From positions 779,345 through 843,344 of the forward strand of contig BCKC01000008.1 of assembly GCA_001600455.1 (NCBI GenBank): a stretch of 64,000 nucleotides of DNA, written 5' to 3'. Made by a program: the position numbers and the translations under genes. Below, in pieces: positions 45,601 to 57,813 of this stretch; the stretch's first letter is position 1, and the number at the start of each line of letters is the position of its first letter. The DNA is from Endocalyx cinctus. Its lineage: Eukaryota > Ascomycota > Sordariomycetes > Amphisphaeriales > Apiosporaceae. Below the pieces are notes generated by a model. It saw nothing but the letters and a program-made list of their open reading frames with translations, was not told where the DNA came from and did not search any database.

Positions 45601-46337
45601 TTATGACGAAGCCTGGGCATATTTGGTGGTCCACTCCTTTGCCGTCGCGATCGCCTTGTTCTCATCCTCTTTCCAGCTCTTAGCTACGTCGGCAGCGAGG
45701 GGGTCATCGGGGTTCGGGGCTCCGAGGAGAGCTTGGATGGAGAGGAGGATAGTTCGGATCTGGAGAGCGGGCGACCAGTTGTCTGCGATAAGGTGGAGCG
45801 AGAGATCAGTCATATGACGACATAAAAGGGGTCTACAAAAAAATAAACTGGAAGTGGGGGGCGGGGCCGGTTTGCTTACTCTTTAATACGTCCAGGCAAA
45901 TGCGGCCGAGCTTATCGACGTTTGGGTGGTAGATCTTGGTCAAGAATCGAATCTTGGGAGGTACCATGGGGTAGTCATCAGTCAAGAATAGTTCCAACTT
46001 GAATATACCTCCTGCAAAAAAGAGAAACAGATTCACAGTCAATATTTCTCGTGCGTAAAAAATTATAGAATTTGAAGTAGGATAGCAACGGTAACAGTAG
46101 TTTTTGGGAGTATTATTTACCTTCGTATGGTGATCCAGAAGGACCGTGGATTTCAACGTCGAAGTATCGGAGGTTGTCTTCGTGGGGAATAGCACTAATA
46201 CCAGGTACACTGTTGTGATGAAAAAGAGTCAGCAATAGACAAGGAGTAAAGGGGGTAGTGAATAGATTATCGCATAATACTCACGGTTCTGAAACTAGAC
46301 GTTCAGTCTCCTTTATAATTCTCTTAGGCAAGGCCAT
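45601..46337 (-). CDS. UBC13: E2 ubiquitin-conjugating enzyme Ubc13 (151 aa, 4 exons)
   Basis: Exons 46337-46285, 46209-46121, 46011-45880, 45782-45601, phases all consistent. The protein begins [20 protein letters not shown] and is full-length for this E2 (yeast Ubc13 153 aa). The active-site cysteine is Cys86 in GRICLDVLK, preceded by the HPN motif (76-78). Ubc13 hallmarks include [20 protein letters not shown] followed by [20 protein letters not shown]. With an Mms2-type variant it builds Lys63-linked ubiquitin chains, notably on PCNA in error-free post-replication repair, in nucleus and cytosol. No Mms2 gene is in the window. It is convergent with ETR1. Confidence 0.96.
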
Positions 46338-48359
46338 CTTGAGATAATATTTGATCTTTGATCTTTGATCTAGGTGGGATTTCTATCGCAGCGCGGGGTA
46401 GACCAGTGTTTTTATTTTAAAAGGGCAGCAGATAAAGTAACAACAGGTTAGATTTGTCAGAATGACAGATGATGAATTTGTTCACTAAATCAACCTGATA
46501 TCTGACACAAGGCTGAGAAGATTGCTGAGTCGGTTGAAAGATAGTGTGCAACTAAAAGATGTTTCAGTCAAAGGCTACCTGAGCAAGAGACCGGTATAGT
46601 GAATACTCGATGGAATCAAAAGGTAGTTTATAGGAATATGATTAAAAACGGTTTAGCGCCATTATAACGTCACTGCTTTTTCGCATGCTCCATTCACCAG
46701 TTGTCAATCAGCTGACGCGAGTGTTTATTACAGATCCATTTTAGATGGCTCACTCCCGATATCTATGGATGGGATTTGCAGCTTTCTTGTAATTCTTCTC
46801 TTTGTCTATTGAGTTGAAATATTGATACAATTTAGACACTCGCCCATGTACGCGAAGCTACTTACTTCTCTGTGCCCCTGGAACTCCATAATAAAACTGG
46901 CCGCCTACATAAATTAAAGCAAGGATGGCTCAGGATCTCATGAGCGGCTAGCTGCTTCTTTGGATCATAGGCAAAAGGCTCGAACATCAAAGTGGTAGAG
47001 CAAAGCAGTTTCGTGACCCATTATCTTAAGCATTACCTCTAGCTAGTAGCAACGCATCCGATTCATCGTCATAACACTAGAGGTATACATTGTCCACTCT
47101 GACGGCTGTAGGCTTCCATATCATATTTTAAAAAGCATGTAGGGAATAATATATTCCTATTGTTGTTGTCCCACGCCTCATACTCTAGCATCTGGACTAC
47201 GTTACCTTTCTGTTGGTGCCATATATAGTAGACTAAAACTTCTACGGGCCGTTTATCTTTCTGTTTTTTTGAGTCGTTTACCTTAATATCGACCAACCTA
47301 AGTCGATCCTATCGCTAGTGTTGGCTGGGAGTACCAGAGAATCTCATACGACTACGGTCAGTGCTAACTGTCAAGTTTCTCAAGCAGTTTATCTCTTGTA
47401 TGTAGTTGCCGTTCTCGCACCAAACTAACTAACCTCTAGGGCTAAGTGTAAATTTTGACTACTTGACTGTTTTATTTAAGCAGCGACTTCTTAAGAAGTC
47501 GCTCATCATTAAAACGGTTGGTGACTGTAACGTACTAAGAATTACTGCGTATAAGCATATTTTATTTTTCAGCTTTGTATAAAAGCTGGTTCAGCTCAAG
47601 TTTGGTTCAGGTTAAGAGCAGCTTACGAGAAACTACGTCATAAGTTCTCTGCATAGTCTACTATCAGGATATGTATATATATACTACAGTAGTATATGCG
47701 TATCAACCCCACACTAGCCACCAGATTAACCACAAACAGATCTGTAGTCTCCATCCATATCCCCATACCTACTATGCAATATGCTCGGACTTGATCGTTA
47801 AAATCGTGAAAATCTTGGTCGGCCTTGAAAATATGGGGAGTAACGATTTCTTCAAGATTTTGTTTAATTTGATGTTTGTATTTTCAATTCAAGTTTAAAT
47901 AATCAGTTCAGAAGCCGAGACGCTGAGCATTAGTAGCAGGTTGTAGGAGGTATATTGCCCCTCCTTTATCGGATAATAGTGCCTCCTAAATCACTTTCAA
48001 GCTACTTTTGGAACAGGCCCTTTCGCGCTAACTACAACGTACCCAGAACTTCGCCAATTTGCGACGTCCTCTCATGGTGATGGACCTCACTTTTTTTCCC
48101 ATCTCATAGATTATTCCTGAGAGAATAAATCATTTAATACTAATTATATACATTTATTTATTTTCAAACCCTAATATTTAAATCCCTTCTTTTCACTCAT
48201 TTTAGGAGTGATAAATTATTTGTATAATGCAACTACTTACAAGAGCAACGTGAGGTGAAAATTGGAAAGAGTAGAGTAGCGTCATGTGCTACCCTCATAT
48301 ATAATCCGATGATGCCCAGTTGAACGGAGTTTCACAGATTTCGAGAGATTTCATTCAAT
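46338..48359. other. Divergent intergenic region carrying a diverged repeat copy
   Basis: About 2 kb separating UBC13 from SEA3. The middle part (about 47450-47700) holds the repeat listed separately. Near 46930-47300 there is AT-rich sequence with no coding signal. The final ~400 bp before SEA3 is promoter-like and contains two A/T-rich blocks (48120-48180). Confidence 0.45.
47470..47700 (+). repeat. Palindrome plus A-box-like module, diverged copy of the 1.2-1.76 kb element
   Basis: A 22-bp perfect palindrome (half-site AGCGACTTCTT) at 47482-47503 is followed ~85 bp later by GGTTCAGCTCAAGTTTGG (about 47588-47605). This aligns with GGTCCAGCTCAGGCTAGG at 1673-1690. Between the copies most differences in the module are C/T or G/A transitions, and the B box at 1716-1726 is not preserved here. 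This is the pattern expected of repeat-induced point mutation or old CpN decay in a dispersed element. Confidence 0.5.
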
Positions 48360-51300
48360 ATGCATAATACCTATGGACAGCTATCGAATGCGTCCAAAAA
48401 GGGGAAAGCTATCAAGTCGGCTTTTGACAGTGACACTTTTGACGCAGATGTCACCATTCATGTCGATGGATTAGTAGGGTCAGCTACTATATCACCGTGT
48501 GGCCGAGATGTAGCCCTCGCATCGTGAGTAATCCTTAGTCTCTACACCACCGAAGCAATTCGTACCCATACTTATATTCTCGCAAGGCCTGAGGGATTAG
48601 CCATTATCGATCTTGATTCTCCGTATAGCCCTCCTCGTCGGGTTAGTAGCCACGCGTTACCGTGGCTTGTTGTGGATGTTCAATGGTCTCCTTTCGCTGC
48701 CCGCGATTATTGGGTGGCTTCAACCGCAAACCATCGCTGCTTGGTTTGGAATCTCAATCTCAGGGACGATTCTGCCACTGGAGCGATTGAGCACTCCCTG
48801 CAAGGCCATAGCAGAGCTATCACGGATATTAACTTTTCAGCCCATCATCCCGACATTCTTGCCACCTGTGCTGTCGATGGTTACGTGCATTCTTGGGACT
48901 TGCGGAGGCCGAGGCAGCCCGTTCTGTCTTTTTGTGACTGGTTCGCAGGTGCTACTCAAGTAAAATATAATCGTCAAGATCCTCATATACTAGCATCCTC
49001 TCATGATAGATGGCTACATGTGTGGGATGACAGAAAACCTACAACTCCTCTGAAATCTATCAGTGCGCATGCTTCTAAGATTTATGGCCTCGACTGGAAT
49101 CGAACCGAGGCGACGAGCATCGTTACCTGCTCTCTAGACAAAAGCATTAAGTTTTGGGATTACGCTACCCCCGACGAGCCGGAGAGAATCATTAGAACAG
49201 AATTCCCCGTTTGGCGCGCACGACATACTCCTTTCGGCTGGGGTCTACTCGCTATGCCTCAAAATGACCCCGGTAACCTTTACTTATACGACATACGTCG
49301 TAATGAAGGAGAACCTATCGACGGCACTGTCGATCCCTTGAACGTCTTTCCTGGTCATGGGAATCACAAAGTGAAGGAGTTTTTATGGAGGAGTCGTGGT
49401 GCTATATCAGATACGAACATGGACTTTCGAGAGTTTCAGCTCGTATCTTGGGGTGAAGACAATGAACTTCGTCTTCAGAGAGCCGATCCGCGAACTCTAG
49501 AATCTGTTGGGTATATGAGGGGAGGGATGGCTCGGAACATAAACATAACGCGCAAGGGAGCGGCATATAAGACGTACCGCACCGTTGACGACCATTCAAA
49601 TAGTCATAAGAGGTCAGCCACCATGAGTGATCCTCGTCCAGGCAGCGGAGGTGGTCAGTATCGGCGAAGTGCTCTGACTTTAGGGATGCAGAGCATGTCG
49701 TCTCATTATCCCCGCCATATAGCTGGTCCAGCTTGGAAAGGGCCGTCGATGAAGGCCGGTCCTACCGCAGCTAAGGCTGCCGACCGAAATTTAGACCAAC
49801 TACGGTGGATCAAAGGCGTCACTATGAGTAAGAGGAAATCGGCATCTTCCCCAACTCCTCAAAGGAAAGATTCCAAAGATTCCACGATGTTTGGTCCGAG
49901 TTTTCACGATGAATATTGGGGTGATCCCGAGACCTTGCAGGACGAACTTATCCGGGTCAACAGACAGCTACCAAATGTTCAGTGGGATAAGATTGATATG
50001 GATAAGTTGATACTGAAGGCATCATTTCAAGGACCTTGGGGTGTGGATGGTGAGACGATCTACATCAAAGTCAAAGTCGATATTCCTCATAGTTATCCCA
50101 ATTCCAAAGCCCCAAAGTTCTTACTCGAGAAGGCAGCTCTAATGCCAGATCAGACCTTCAAGAAGCTCGATCAAGAAGTCAACCAGCTGGCAAATCGGGT
50201 GGCTAAGAAACGCCAAAACTGCCTTGAAGTAGCCTTCAGTTATCTTCTGGGAGAAGTAGATTTGTCAAATAGCGAGACCTTTTTCAGTAACATATCAGAT
50301 TTAAATGATCTCGTTGATGATGAGAGTTCGAGCGATGAAGAGGACATCGACATCCCAGCCGGCGGCTCAGCCACAATGTCACAAGAATTAACGGGGAGTG
50401 TAGAACTCGATGCCACGCTGGCACCGTTTAATCGGCCTGTTGCACCTCCAGTACCACGCACTTGTGGTGCAAGATTCTCAAACGATGGAAGATTGGTTTG
50501 CTTCTTCCCGACGAAAGAAGAGAAGGCGAGAAGTATGCTTTTCACTCTAGCCGACCCCACTAGGGAGAGACCAAGGGGAGAACCGACGTTTGCCAGCTTT
50601 GGTAGACTTCAGCAAGATTCAACCCCGCCGAGGAGTCGAAATATCAACGACGAGGCTTCCGGTACTGATGATCCGTCTGATTCGGAGGGATCTGACTACT
50701 CGTCAAGTTCCAGTGACTCTGAGACCAGCTATCTACACAAGATTAGCTCTTGGTACTTACCAGGCCGAAGGTTTAGGAAAACCCTTAGCGGTACATACTC
50801 ATTACATTCAAGTGGCGGGGGAACCGGTATCGGGACCGGGACCGGTACCGGTACCAGTAGGCGCCGGCCTGGAAGGCCCAAATCTATCGTATCAATCCAC
50901 AGTCTTGCTGAAGAATTACCATCCAAGAGGGAGTTTGCCCATGAATACCTGATCTTCGGGGACGGTGCTGGGGTGTGCGAGCATAATGCTCAAGTGGCAG
51001 ATAAGCACGGTAGATCAGACTTAGTCGATGTCTGGCGATATGCTGCATTGCTTCTTAGAAAAGATATCCCGCTCGAGCTTTTGGAGCATAACAAACGAAA
51101 TGACATGGTACTTGTCATCGCTAGAGACGCTGTTGCACGATTTAGTAATAATAACGCCCTTGATGGAAAGAGTGATATCTTCACGGGAAGAGTCAAGTGG
51201 GGTCAACATCCTTTGGCGAAAGACATGATTAGGAGTCTATTTGACTATTTCGAAAGTATTGCCGATATACAGATGCTAGCCATGCTTTCATGCATATTTG

Positions 51301-52904
51301 GCGAATCGTTCACGGAAGATAGCGTTGCATATGCGGAATCACATCTGACTCAACCTGAGACGCCACTGCCGATGAAGGCACCTTCATTTTCATTGGATTA
51401 TTTCCCCACCGATGCCTCGCTTTGGCATACGATGCACAACAATAATAATAAGGGTATAATCGACTCAAATATCTCGACTCCGAAAACACTGCATACCCCT
51501 CTTCAGATTGTTGGTTCCTATGAATCTGAAGATGGTGCATGGGCCGGCGAAGCAGGGTCTAATTCTTATTCCTGTGGCGAAACCCCCCCATCAAGAACTC
51601 CCAAAGACCACCTTTCGGAAGGCGACCCGACCCAAAGCCTATCCACATCTCCTGAGAATAGACTCCTACGCCGAGCCAATACGGCGTTGACATCTAGCCT
51701 AGCCAGCTTCCAGAGACCGTTCAGCAACGTCGCATCTACTTCCCCACCGAGCAGAAAACGGCCTAGTCCCGGAGAGAACTTCCTTGCCAATCTCGCTCCC
51801 TCCAACATTACCTGGGGCAGTTCGACTATCCTTGGCCCTACGTCTGATCCGACTGCGACAACAAGAAATTCAAATTCTGATGATGAGTTACGAAAAGAAG
51901 ACGTGACACTCCCTTTGATATGTTATGGCATATCGACTGAGGTAGAGGATCAGTCTATTTTCGACGATGATGGTTGGCTCACCGTTCCTTTCCTTGAACC
52001 GTCGCGAAGCGCACTGTATGCAAGCTATCGCTACGCGTATGCTGAGATGCTGCATATGTGGAATCAACCTCTCGCTCGCCTCGAGATCATGAAATTCAAC
52101 GTGCTAAAAGATTCGCATGGCAGCAGCGCAATCTCTCGGGCTACATTTAGCGTGGAGAGTTTCCGTGATTCGTATCATAGCACCGATAATTTGAGCCATA
52201 CATCCCAATCTCATCATAGTGTTCACTCCCCTATCGGGCTAGGCAAGAAGGAGCAGCTTCAATCTATGGTTTTATCTGGCCGCGGACTCGACGTCACTGG
52301 GATATGTCGTGTGCACGAAACCCATCTTGATCCGATCCGCTCCAGCGAGATTTCGGCTTCAACCGGCGGCGCTGTCGGGTCTTGTGATCGCTGTAAACGG
52401 ACACAAACGCAGCTTTCGTGTGTATTTTGTAACGAGCCTATTGATGCTCTGTATCCACCATGTCTATCATGCGGTTGTGCGATTCATGACGCTTGTCTCT
52501 TAGAGTGGCATGCAGCTGGTGAAGTAGATTGTCCGGCCGGAGATGAATGCGACTGCGTCGAGGAAGCAAGCAATGGGCAAGTCGAAACTTGGGCAGCAAT
52601 GATGGGCGCTATTCGACAAGGGAAAAATCGAAAAGTGTCCGAAGAGAAGGAAAAGGAGAAGACTGCACAAGAGAAGCGCGAGTCGATCGATAAACACGAA
52701 TGGGAAAACGTCGCCAGTGGATCATCCCTGCCTCTCGCCGACGCACAAGGGAAGCCTATTGATCTATACCAACCCCAGTTTCAGACGCCCCTGTCAGCTG
52801 CTAGAATCAGCTTAGGGAACAGACTGAGAAAATCAGCGGGTGGATGGGGAAGCACTCCGACGTTAAGAAAGAAGTCCGGCGGTTCAGCTCTTGGAAGGCA
52901 GTGA
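48360..52904 (+). CDS. MTC5: SEA complex / GATOR2 subunit, WDR59 homologue (Mtc5/Sea3; 1493 aa, 2 exons)
   Basis: Exons 48360-48523 and 48587-52904; the 63-nt intron joins RDVALAS-PEGLAIIDLDSP, the family's first propeller blade. Domains: N-terminal WD40 propeller about 35-330 (VQWSPFAARDYWVASTANHR, LDKSIKFWDY), RWD domain about 505-615 (LQDELIRVNRQLPNVQWDKI), a long low-complexity middle, and a C-terminal zinc-binding RING-like domain about 1321-1375 with CDRCKR..C..C, CLSCGCAIHDACL and a final C-x-C. WD40-RWD-RING order is diagnostic of WDR59/Sea3. In yeast the SEACAT/GATOR2 complex sits on the vacuole and relieves GATOR1 inhibition of TORC1 in response to amino acids. Middle-region repeats include a Gly-Thr run (nt 50820-50856) encoded by a degenerate GGTACCG repeat. 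Symbol given by homology. Confidence 0.93.
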
Positions 52905-53158
52905 GAGAAGCTGTTTGTATTACGATACTTCTATATGTATACTGTTCGTCACCCACACGAATATTACGCTGTTATGGTTAATTTGTACAATAATTGTAGA
53001 CTACCAGAGAACATACATATTTAATTCAACGTTTTGTATAACTACATGGGCAGATTAACACCCGACCTAAAGCGACGAATATTACCCTTTTGAAATAAAG
53101 ACAAAAAACCACCACCTTGAACCCCCTTACCCACGCGCTCTCGACCACCTCCCTCCTT

Positions 53159-53482
53159 TCACAGATGTGGAAGAGTAGAATTTAAGACAGGGTTGCAGTG
53201 GCACATGACCATACATCGGGATGTCGGGTCAGCGTGGCAGTTGACCAGATTGGAGGAGCAACCGCACAGGTCGTCGCAAATATCCATGCCGCAGGTCATC
53301 ACCCATCGTGTCGGCGTGGGCGCTGGTGCAGAACTGGAGGTAGATGTTGAAGAGAGTATCATGCCTTGGGTGGATGATAAGAAGAGCACCACCGAGGCGA
53401 CAGCAATAGAAATTGGTGACTAAGATTCTGTTGATGAGCGTGATTGGAGGTATGAGAGAGTGTATATATAAAGTACCTTCAT
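53159..53482 (-). CDS. Small secreted cysteine-rich protein, 8 Cys (88 aa, 2 exons with a 6-nt first exon)
   Basis: Model: exon 1 53482-53477 (only Met-Lys), a 57-nt intron with donor GTACTT and acceptor CTTAG, exon 2 53419-53159. Joined, the N-terminus is MKSPISIAVASVVLFLSSTQG: a basic start, a 10-residue hydrophobic core and a small-residue cleavage region, a textbook secretion signal. A short Ser/Thr/Pro-rich segment follows, then eight cysteines (45, 50, 54, 56, 63, 71, 75, 77) spaced C-x4-C-x3-C-x-C-x6-C-x7-C-x3-C-x-C to near the C-terminus, enough for four disulfides. Small secreted Cys-rich proteins of this size are common in fungi as effectors, antimicrobial or surface proteins; no known family is recognised and no activity is claimed. 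The intron lacks a strong branch site, and without splicing the frame has no ATG before the signal core. Confidence 0.6.
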
Positions 53483-54732
53483 TTTTCGATCTCACTTCGT
53501 TCGATAAGGGGGCTTCTCTCTCCTTTTCCCGCTATGTCTAGTATTCGCGATTGAACTCGCTAGATATTTTCCTCTCTTTAGCAATATAATTTAAAAATAA
53601 TAATAATATAAACGAAATGATTTACTGCCACGACCAGTTCTCAGAACTGGCTACGATGCGCGCACCTATATATCATTCTTGCCTGAGTAGCTAGCTCGGC
53701 AGGAATACACAAACTCTTATTCAGTCACTTTTTTTTTTCATGTTCTAACCCCTGCAGCTAACACTTCACTATCGTCTCTCACTTCCAACTTAACCATCTA
53801 TTTTCATCTACTTTACCCGGAATGGGTGGATGGAAAGTAACACAAACGGGTGGTATTGGTTAGAATATGAATATCACCTTTTTATCTGCTTCCTGTCGAA
53901 TAAGATAAGTATAGACAGTCATAAACCTTGTATGCGATCGATGTAAATGTGATGTGATGCTTTTTTTCTTTTCTTTCTTTTTGGAATTCATCGCTCATCC
54001 GGAGACTGACTTAGGAAATTCGGGTTTTCGATACACGTTACCCCAAAAGAGGGAACGAGGAGATTTGCTACTTTTACTCAAACCAACCTGGCAGTCTAGT
54101 CTGGGTCATCGTAGTTCATACATGTAAGTTTAAAGCGGCATGGCTTATATACTCGTTAAGAACCTACTCCGCCCTGTTTCTTTTTTTTCTTCAACCTCCC
54201 CGTTACATATAAATTGACGCCGGTCAAATCCTGATTATTCTAACCCGATTAAGGTCTAACCTAAGGTTTTGATGATACCATCTATAATAATACCCATATC
54301 AAGAAAAAAATATGGCAATGAGAACAAGATACGAGAAAGATTATTTGTTATTCAGGCCCCCCCTTTAGGCAAAATCCTCTCCCCTATTGAATGATGGGAT
54401 CGTGATGGAAAGCTTATTTGAGTAAAGATGGACAAAAATACCATTATCCCGGTCTTTGAACCCTTCCGCCGATATGCAAAGGTTACTTTTTCCACGTTCT
54501 CTCGGAGTACACGTTTGAAGCATGCTCGTCGTATCGCATCATACATTGTAGCAGTTATCTAATCAAATTGTGGTGAGAAATTGTTGCAAGACGATACCAG
54601 TAAATAGATTAAATGAGAATTATTACAGTAGGTACAGGAATTAAACAGTTAATCAATGTACACATACACCAGTATACCAATAGACTTTCATCGGATGTAA
54701 TGTCAACTTCCGGCGCAACTTTTTCTTCTTTT
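53483..54732. other. Intergenic region
   Basis: About 1.25 kb between the 5' end of the small secreted protein gene and the 3' end of the decarboxylase gene. At about 54132-54145 it carries the 14-nt word shared with the 1.7 kb repeat module. Nothing else seen. Confidence 0.4.
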
Positions 54733-56924
54733 TTAACACACAGCCCTATGAATCGCCCCATCCGCCAACTTAGTCGTTGTGCCCGAAGAGGACTGTCCGC
54801 CGTTGTGATACCCACCCCCGTTATGACCGTTATGTCCGTCTTGGGCGGCCTTCTTGCCACCGGTCTTCTGCGCCGTTTTGGGCGCCTTAACGGCACCGCC
54901 GTCGTCCTGGCCCGCTTTATCATGACGGTGTTGCCTCATCGCGTGACGTGCGTTACTGAGTCCGGCGGGGGTCTGCTTCTGCAGGATCGCGAGGTCGACC
55001 TCGTCGTGGGCGATGAGGGTTTGCGTCACGGCGACGAGGTCCGAGATCAGCCGGTCCAGCAGGTCGATGCTCATGCTCTCGCGCACCACCACCCGCAGGA
55101 TCTCGGTCCGGTCCTCGCCGGGCGGGAGCGCGTAGTTCGGGATGATCCACTCGCGCGCCCGCATCAGCAGCGATACGGACTCCTGCTTGATATGTCCGAA
55201 CTCGCGCTGGAACTCGTCGCTCATCCGGAACGAGACGACCGGTAACCCGGCTTCGTACCCTTCCGACGTCTCCTCGTCCATTTCCCCAGCTCCTTCTCCC
55301 TCTCCTCCTACCGCGCCTCCGACCGAAGGGGTAGAAGTAGTAGCGGCGGCAGTATACTTGGCGTCGGACGAGATCTTCCCGCTTCCGCTTGCGCCTACGC
55401 GTCGGTGGATATCCGACAGGCAGGTATACCAGCCGGTCGCCTCGAGGCTTTCGGAGAGCAGGCGCGCGTTGCGCATGCAGTTCTCCATCACCTCGCGGTA
55501 CCCGTCGAAGCCCAAGTGGATGAGGTTGTAGTACTGCGCGCAGATCTGGGCGCCGGGCCGGGAGAAGTTCAGCGTGAACGACTTCTCGAGCCCGCCGAGG
55601 TAGTGCAGCTCGAAGATCAGGTGCTCCGGCAGGAGCGACTCGTCCCGCCAGACGATCCATCCCACGCCCGCGTAGACGAGGCCGTACTTGTGGCCGGACA
55701 CGTTGATCGATTTCACGCGCGGGAGCTCGAAGTTCCTGTTTTGATTTTTGATTTTAGACGGAAATCCCAGTTGGTTTTTTTTTTTTTTTTTTTTCGAAAC
55801 TTGGTTGGAACAAAATCTTACCATTTTGGTCCCCCAGCCTGCGCGTAGGTAAACGGGGCTACGAAAGCTCCCGAAGCCCCGTCTACGTGGATCGGGACGT
55901 CGTGTCCCGTCTTCTCTTCATACTCGTCGAGTATCTTCGAGATTTCCTCGACCGGTTCGTACTAATGATAGCTGTAGTTAGTATCTAATCTGATAATACG
56001 GTAAAGAGAGATTCAACTCACATGGCCGGTATAAGTACTCCCGAGAATGACGAAAACGCCAATAGTATTCTCATCCACGTTCTCGCGCACCAGCTCCGGA
56101 TCGAGCCTATAATGGCTCTTGACCGAGACGGGCAGGATGCGCGCCTCGACCTCGAAGTAGCGCGCGAACTTCTCGAGCGCGACCTGGGCGTTGGCGCCCA
56201 TGATGATGTTCGGTTTCGCGGTGTCCAACCCTTTCGCCCGGCGCGCCTCCTGCCAGCGTCGCTTCATCGCGAGCCCGCCGAGCATGATGGCCTCGGACGA
56301 GCCCGTCGTGGCGGACCCGATCGCTTTTTCGCCCTTACGGACCCCCCAGAGGTGCGCCAGGATGCTCACGCACCGGTCGTGGATCCCCATGAGGGCCGGG
56401 TACTCGTCGTTGTCTGCTAGGTTCTTGGACAGGTTCTCCTCCATGAGCTGCCGGGCGTTGGGTTCCATGTAGGTTCCCACGAAGCTGTAATTCTCGCCCC
56501 CCTAAAGTATCAGTATGTAATCTTACTTACTTTTTTTAAAAGAGAAAATTACCTAGCTAAATTCAGGTTCGGCTTCCCGTCGAGGTCGAGCTCGTCCCGA
56601 ATCAGCTGATAGACGCTATCGGCGGGCGCCCCTTCTTTCGGTATCCTGTACTTGGGCACCTCTACGGCGCTCGCGTACTTTGTCCCGTAGGGCGTGAGAT
56701 GGGACGTCACCATCTTCTTACGCATCGCGAGCCCGGTCGTGTTCATATTATGACCGCCATTATGGAGGCGCTCGATGAGTTCTTCCGGATCGACCTAAGG
56801 TAGAGAGCATCGTCAGTCTAGTAATTTTCTTTCCTATCCCCTTTCTTCCGCTAATTTCTAGATCATATAGCTTTGATCCTTATATTCTCATGAAAACAGT
56901 ACGTACATGATAAGCAAGAGACAT
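54733..56924 (-). CDS. GAD1: Glutamate decarboxylase (PLP-dependent, 621 aa, 5 exons)
   Basis: Exons 56924-56907 (18 nt, MSLAYH), 56794-56553, 56484-56022, 55961-55822, 55735-54733. The acceptor of intron 2 is TTACAG at 56485; the nearer TTTAG at 56502 breaks the frame, and the chosen one gives [20 protein letters not shown], a conserved GAD stretch. Group II PLP decarboxylase features: [35 protein letters not shown], and the PLP lysine Lys304 in [16 protein letters not shown]. It converts glutamate to GABA and CO2 in the cytosol (acid tolerance, GABA shunt). Two oddities: a low-complexity insertion of ~50 residues at about 400-450 (Gly/Glu/Ala/Thr-rich) and a basic/Gly/His-rich tail of ~80 residues after the conserved end, which make it longer than typical fungal GADs. 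Symbol by homology. Confidence 0.94.
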
Positions 56925-57813
56925 GATGTATATATCCTATATAGTCAGTAAGTAAATTAATACCCTTTCAAGAGTTCGTCTAGATGATATGAGTTCCAGC
57001 TTGTAGCGATAGCATCAACAAATTATACCCTCTCGTTTCTTTCTCTTTTCCACGAAAAAGAGAGAAGCTCATCGATAAATAAGTGACAAGAAAACCAGCA
57101 TATCTTATAATCTACCTATTTACCTACATGGAGCTGGGGGAAAACATAATGACGACATGACGACACGAACATAAAAAAATAATGCGGGAACTATTACCAA
57201 ACCGTTACGTTTACGTTACCAATCGACCAATACCGATCGTATGTATGTATGTGCAGGCTTCGCGACTGGGAATAGAACGAAAAAAAAAAGGTTCGGCTGT
57301 CATTCGGTGTTCCCATGGTTATGTACGCGTCATTTTTTTTTCTTTCGAATTTTTGACCTCGAGAGGGCGAGACCGTAAATTCAATTCGTTCACTTAAAGG
57401 GAACCCCAAACTTGATTTTCCTAGATCTTGATGAGCGTATCATAATGGATAGTAATAAACTCTAAAAATCCATCGCCCGATCTTGCCGGGGGGGTAATAA
57501 TAGGACAGACTAGGCGAATCTGAATTAGATCTCTTTGACTATATTATTCTCAAGCACTTTGCTATACACAGTAGTTGTAAGCTAGGCTGGCATGGCCATT
57601 CACATTTCATTCATCGTCGTATACTATAGGTCGTTACAAAAAGAAGATCGTTAATATATTTCAATTTTTTGTCATGATGCTCATTTCGTATCCCTTCCTT
57701 GTTGCCTCTTAACTCCCCGTTTCGACTACATGAGGATGTTCACAATAATCAAGGTAACCCACGTTTATTTCCTAGCCTCTTTTCCATATTTGTAATCATA
57801 CAAGACCTGCTAT
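56925..57813. other. Intergenic region
   Basis: About 0.9 kb containing the decarboxylase promoter and the 3' flank of the fasciclin gene. AT-rich, a run of seven G near 57488, and short overlapping ORFs at 57182-57409 on both strands. Nothing supported. Confidence 0.45.

Noticed and set aside
45179..45634. 151-codon minus-strand ORF overlapping the UBC13 3' end
   Set aside because: It overlaps the UBC13 stop on the same strand in another frame, has no family features, and is more likely 3'-UTR sequence.
48360..52904. Functional cluster linking SEA3, VPS34 and VMA11 (TORC1/vacuole) by gene order
   Set aside because: The genes are separated by unrelated genes and large spacers. Fungal gene order rarely encodes such modules, and nothing in the sequence suggests shared regulation.
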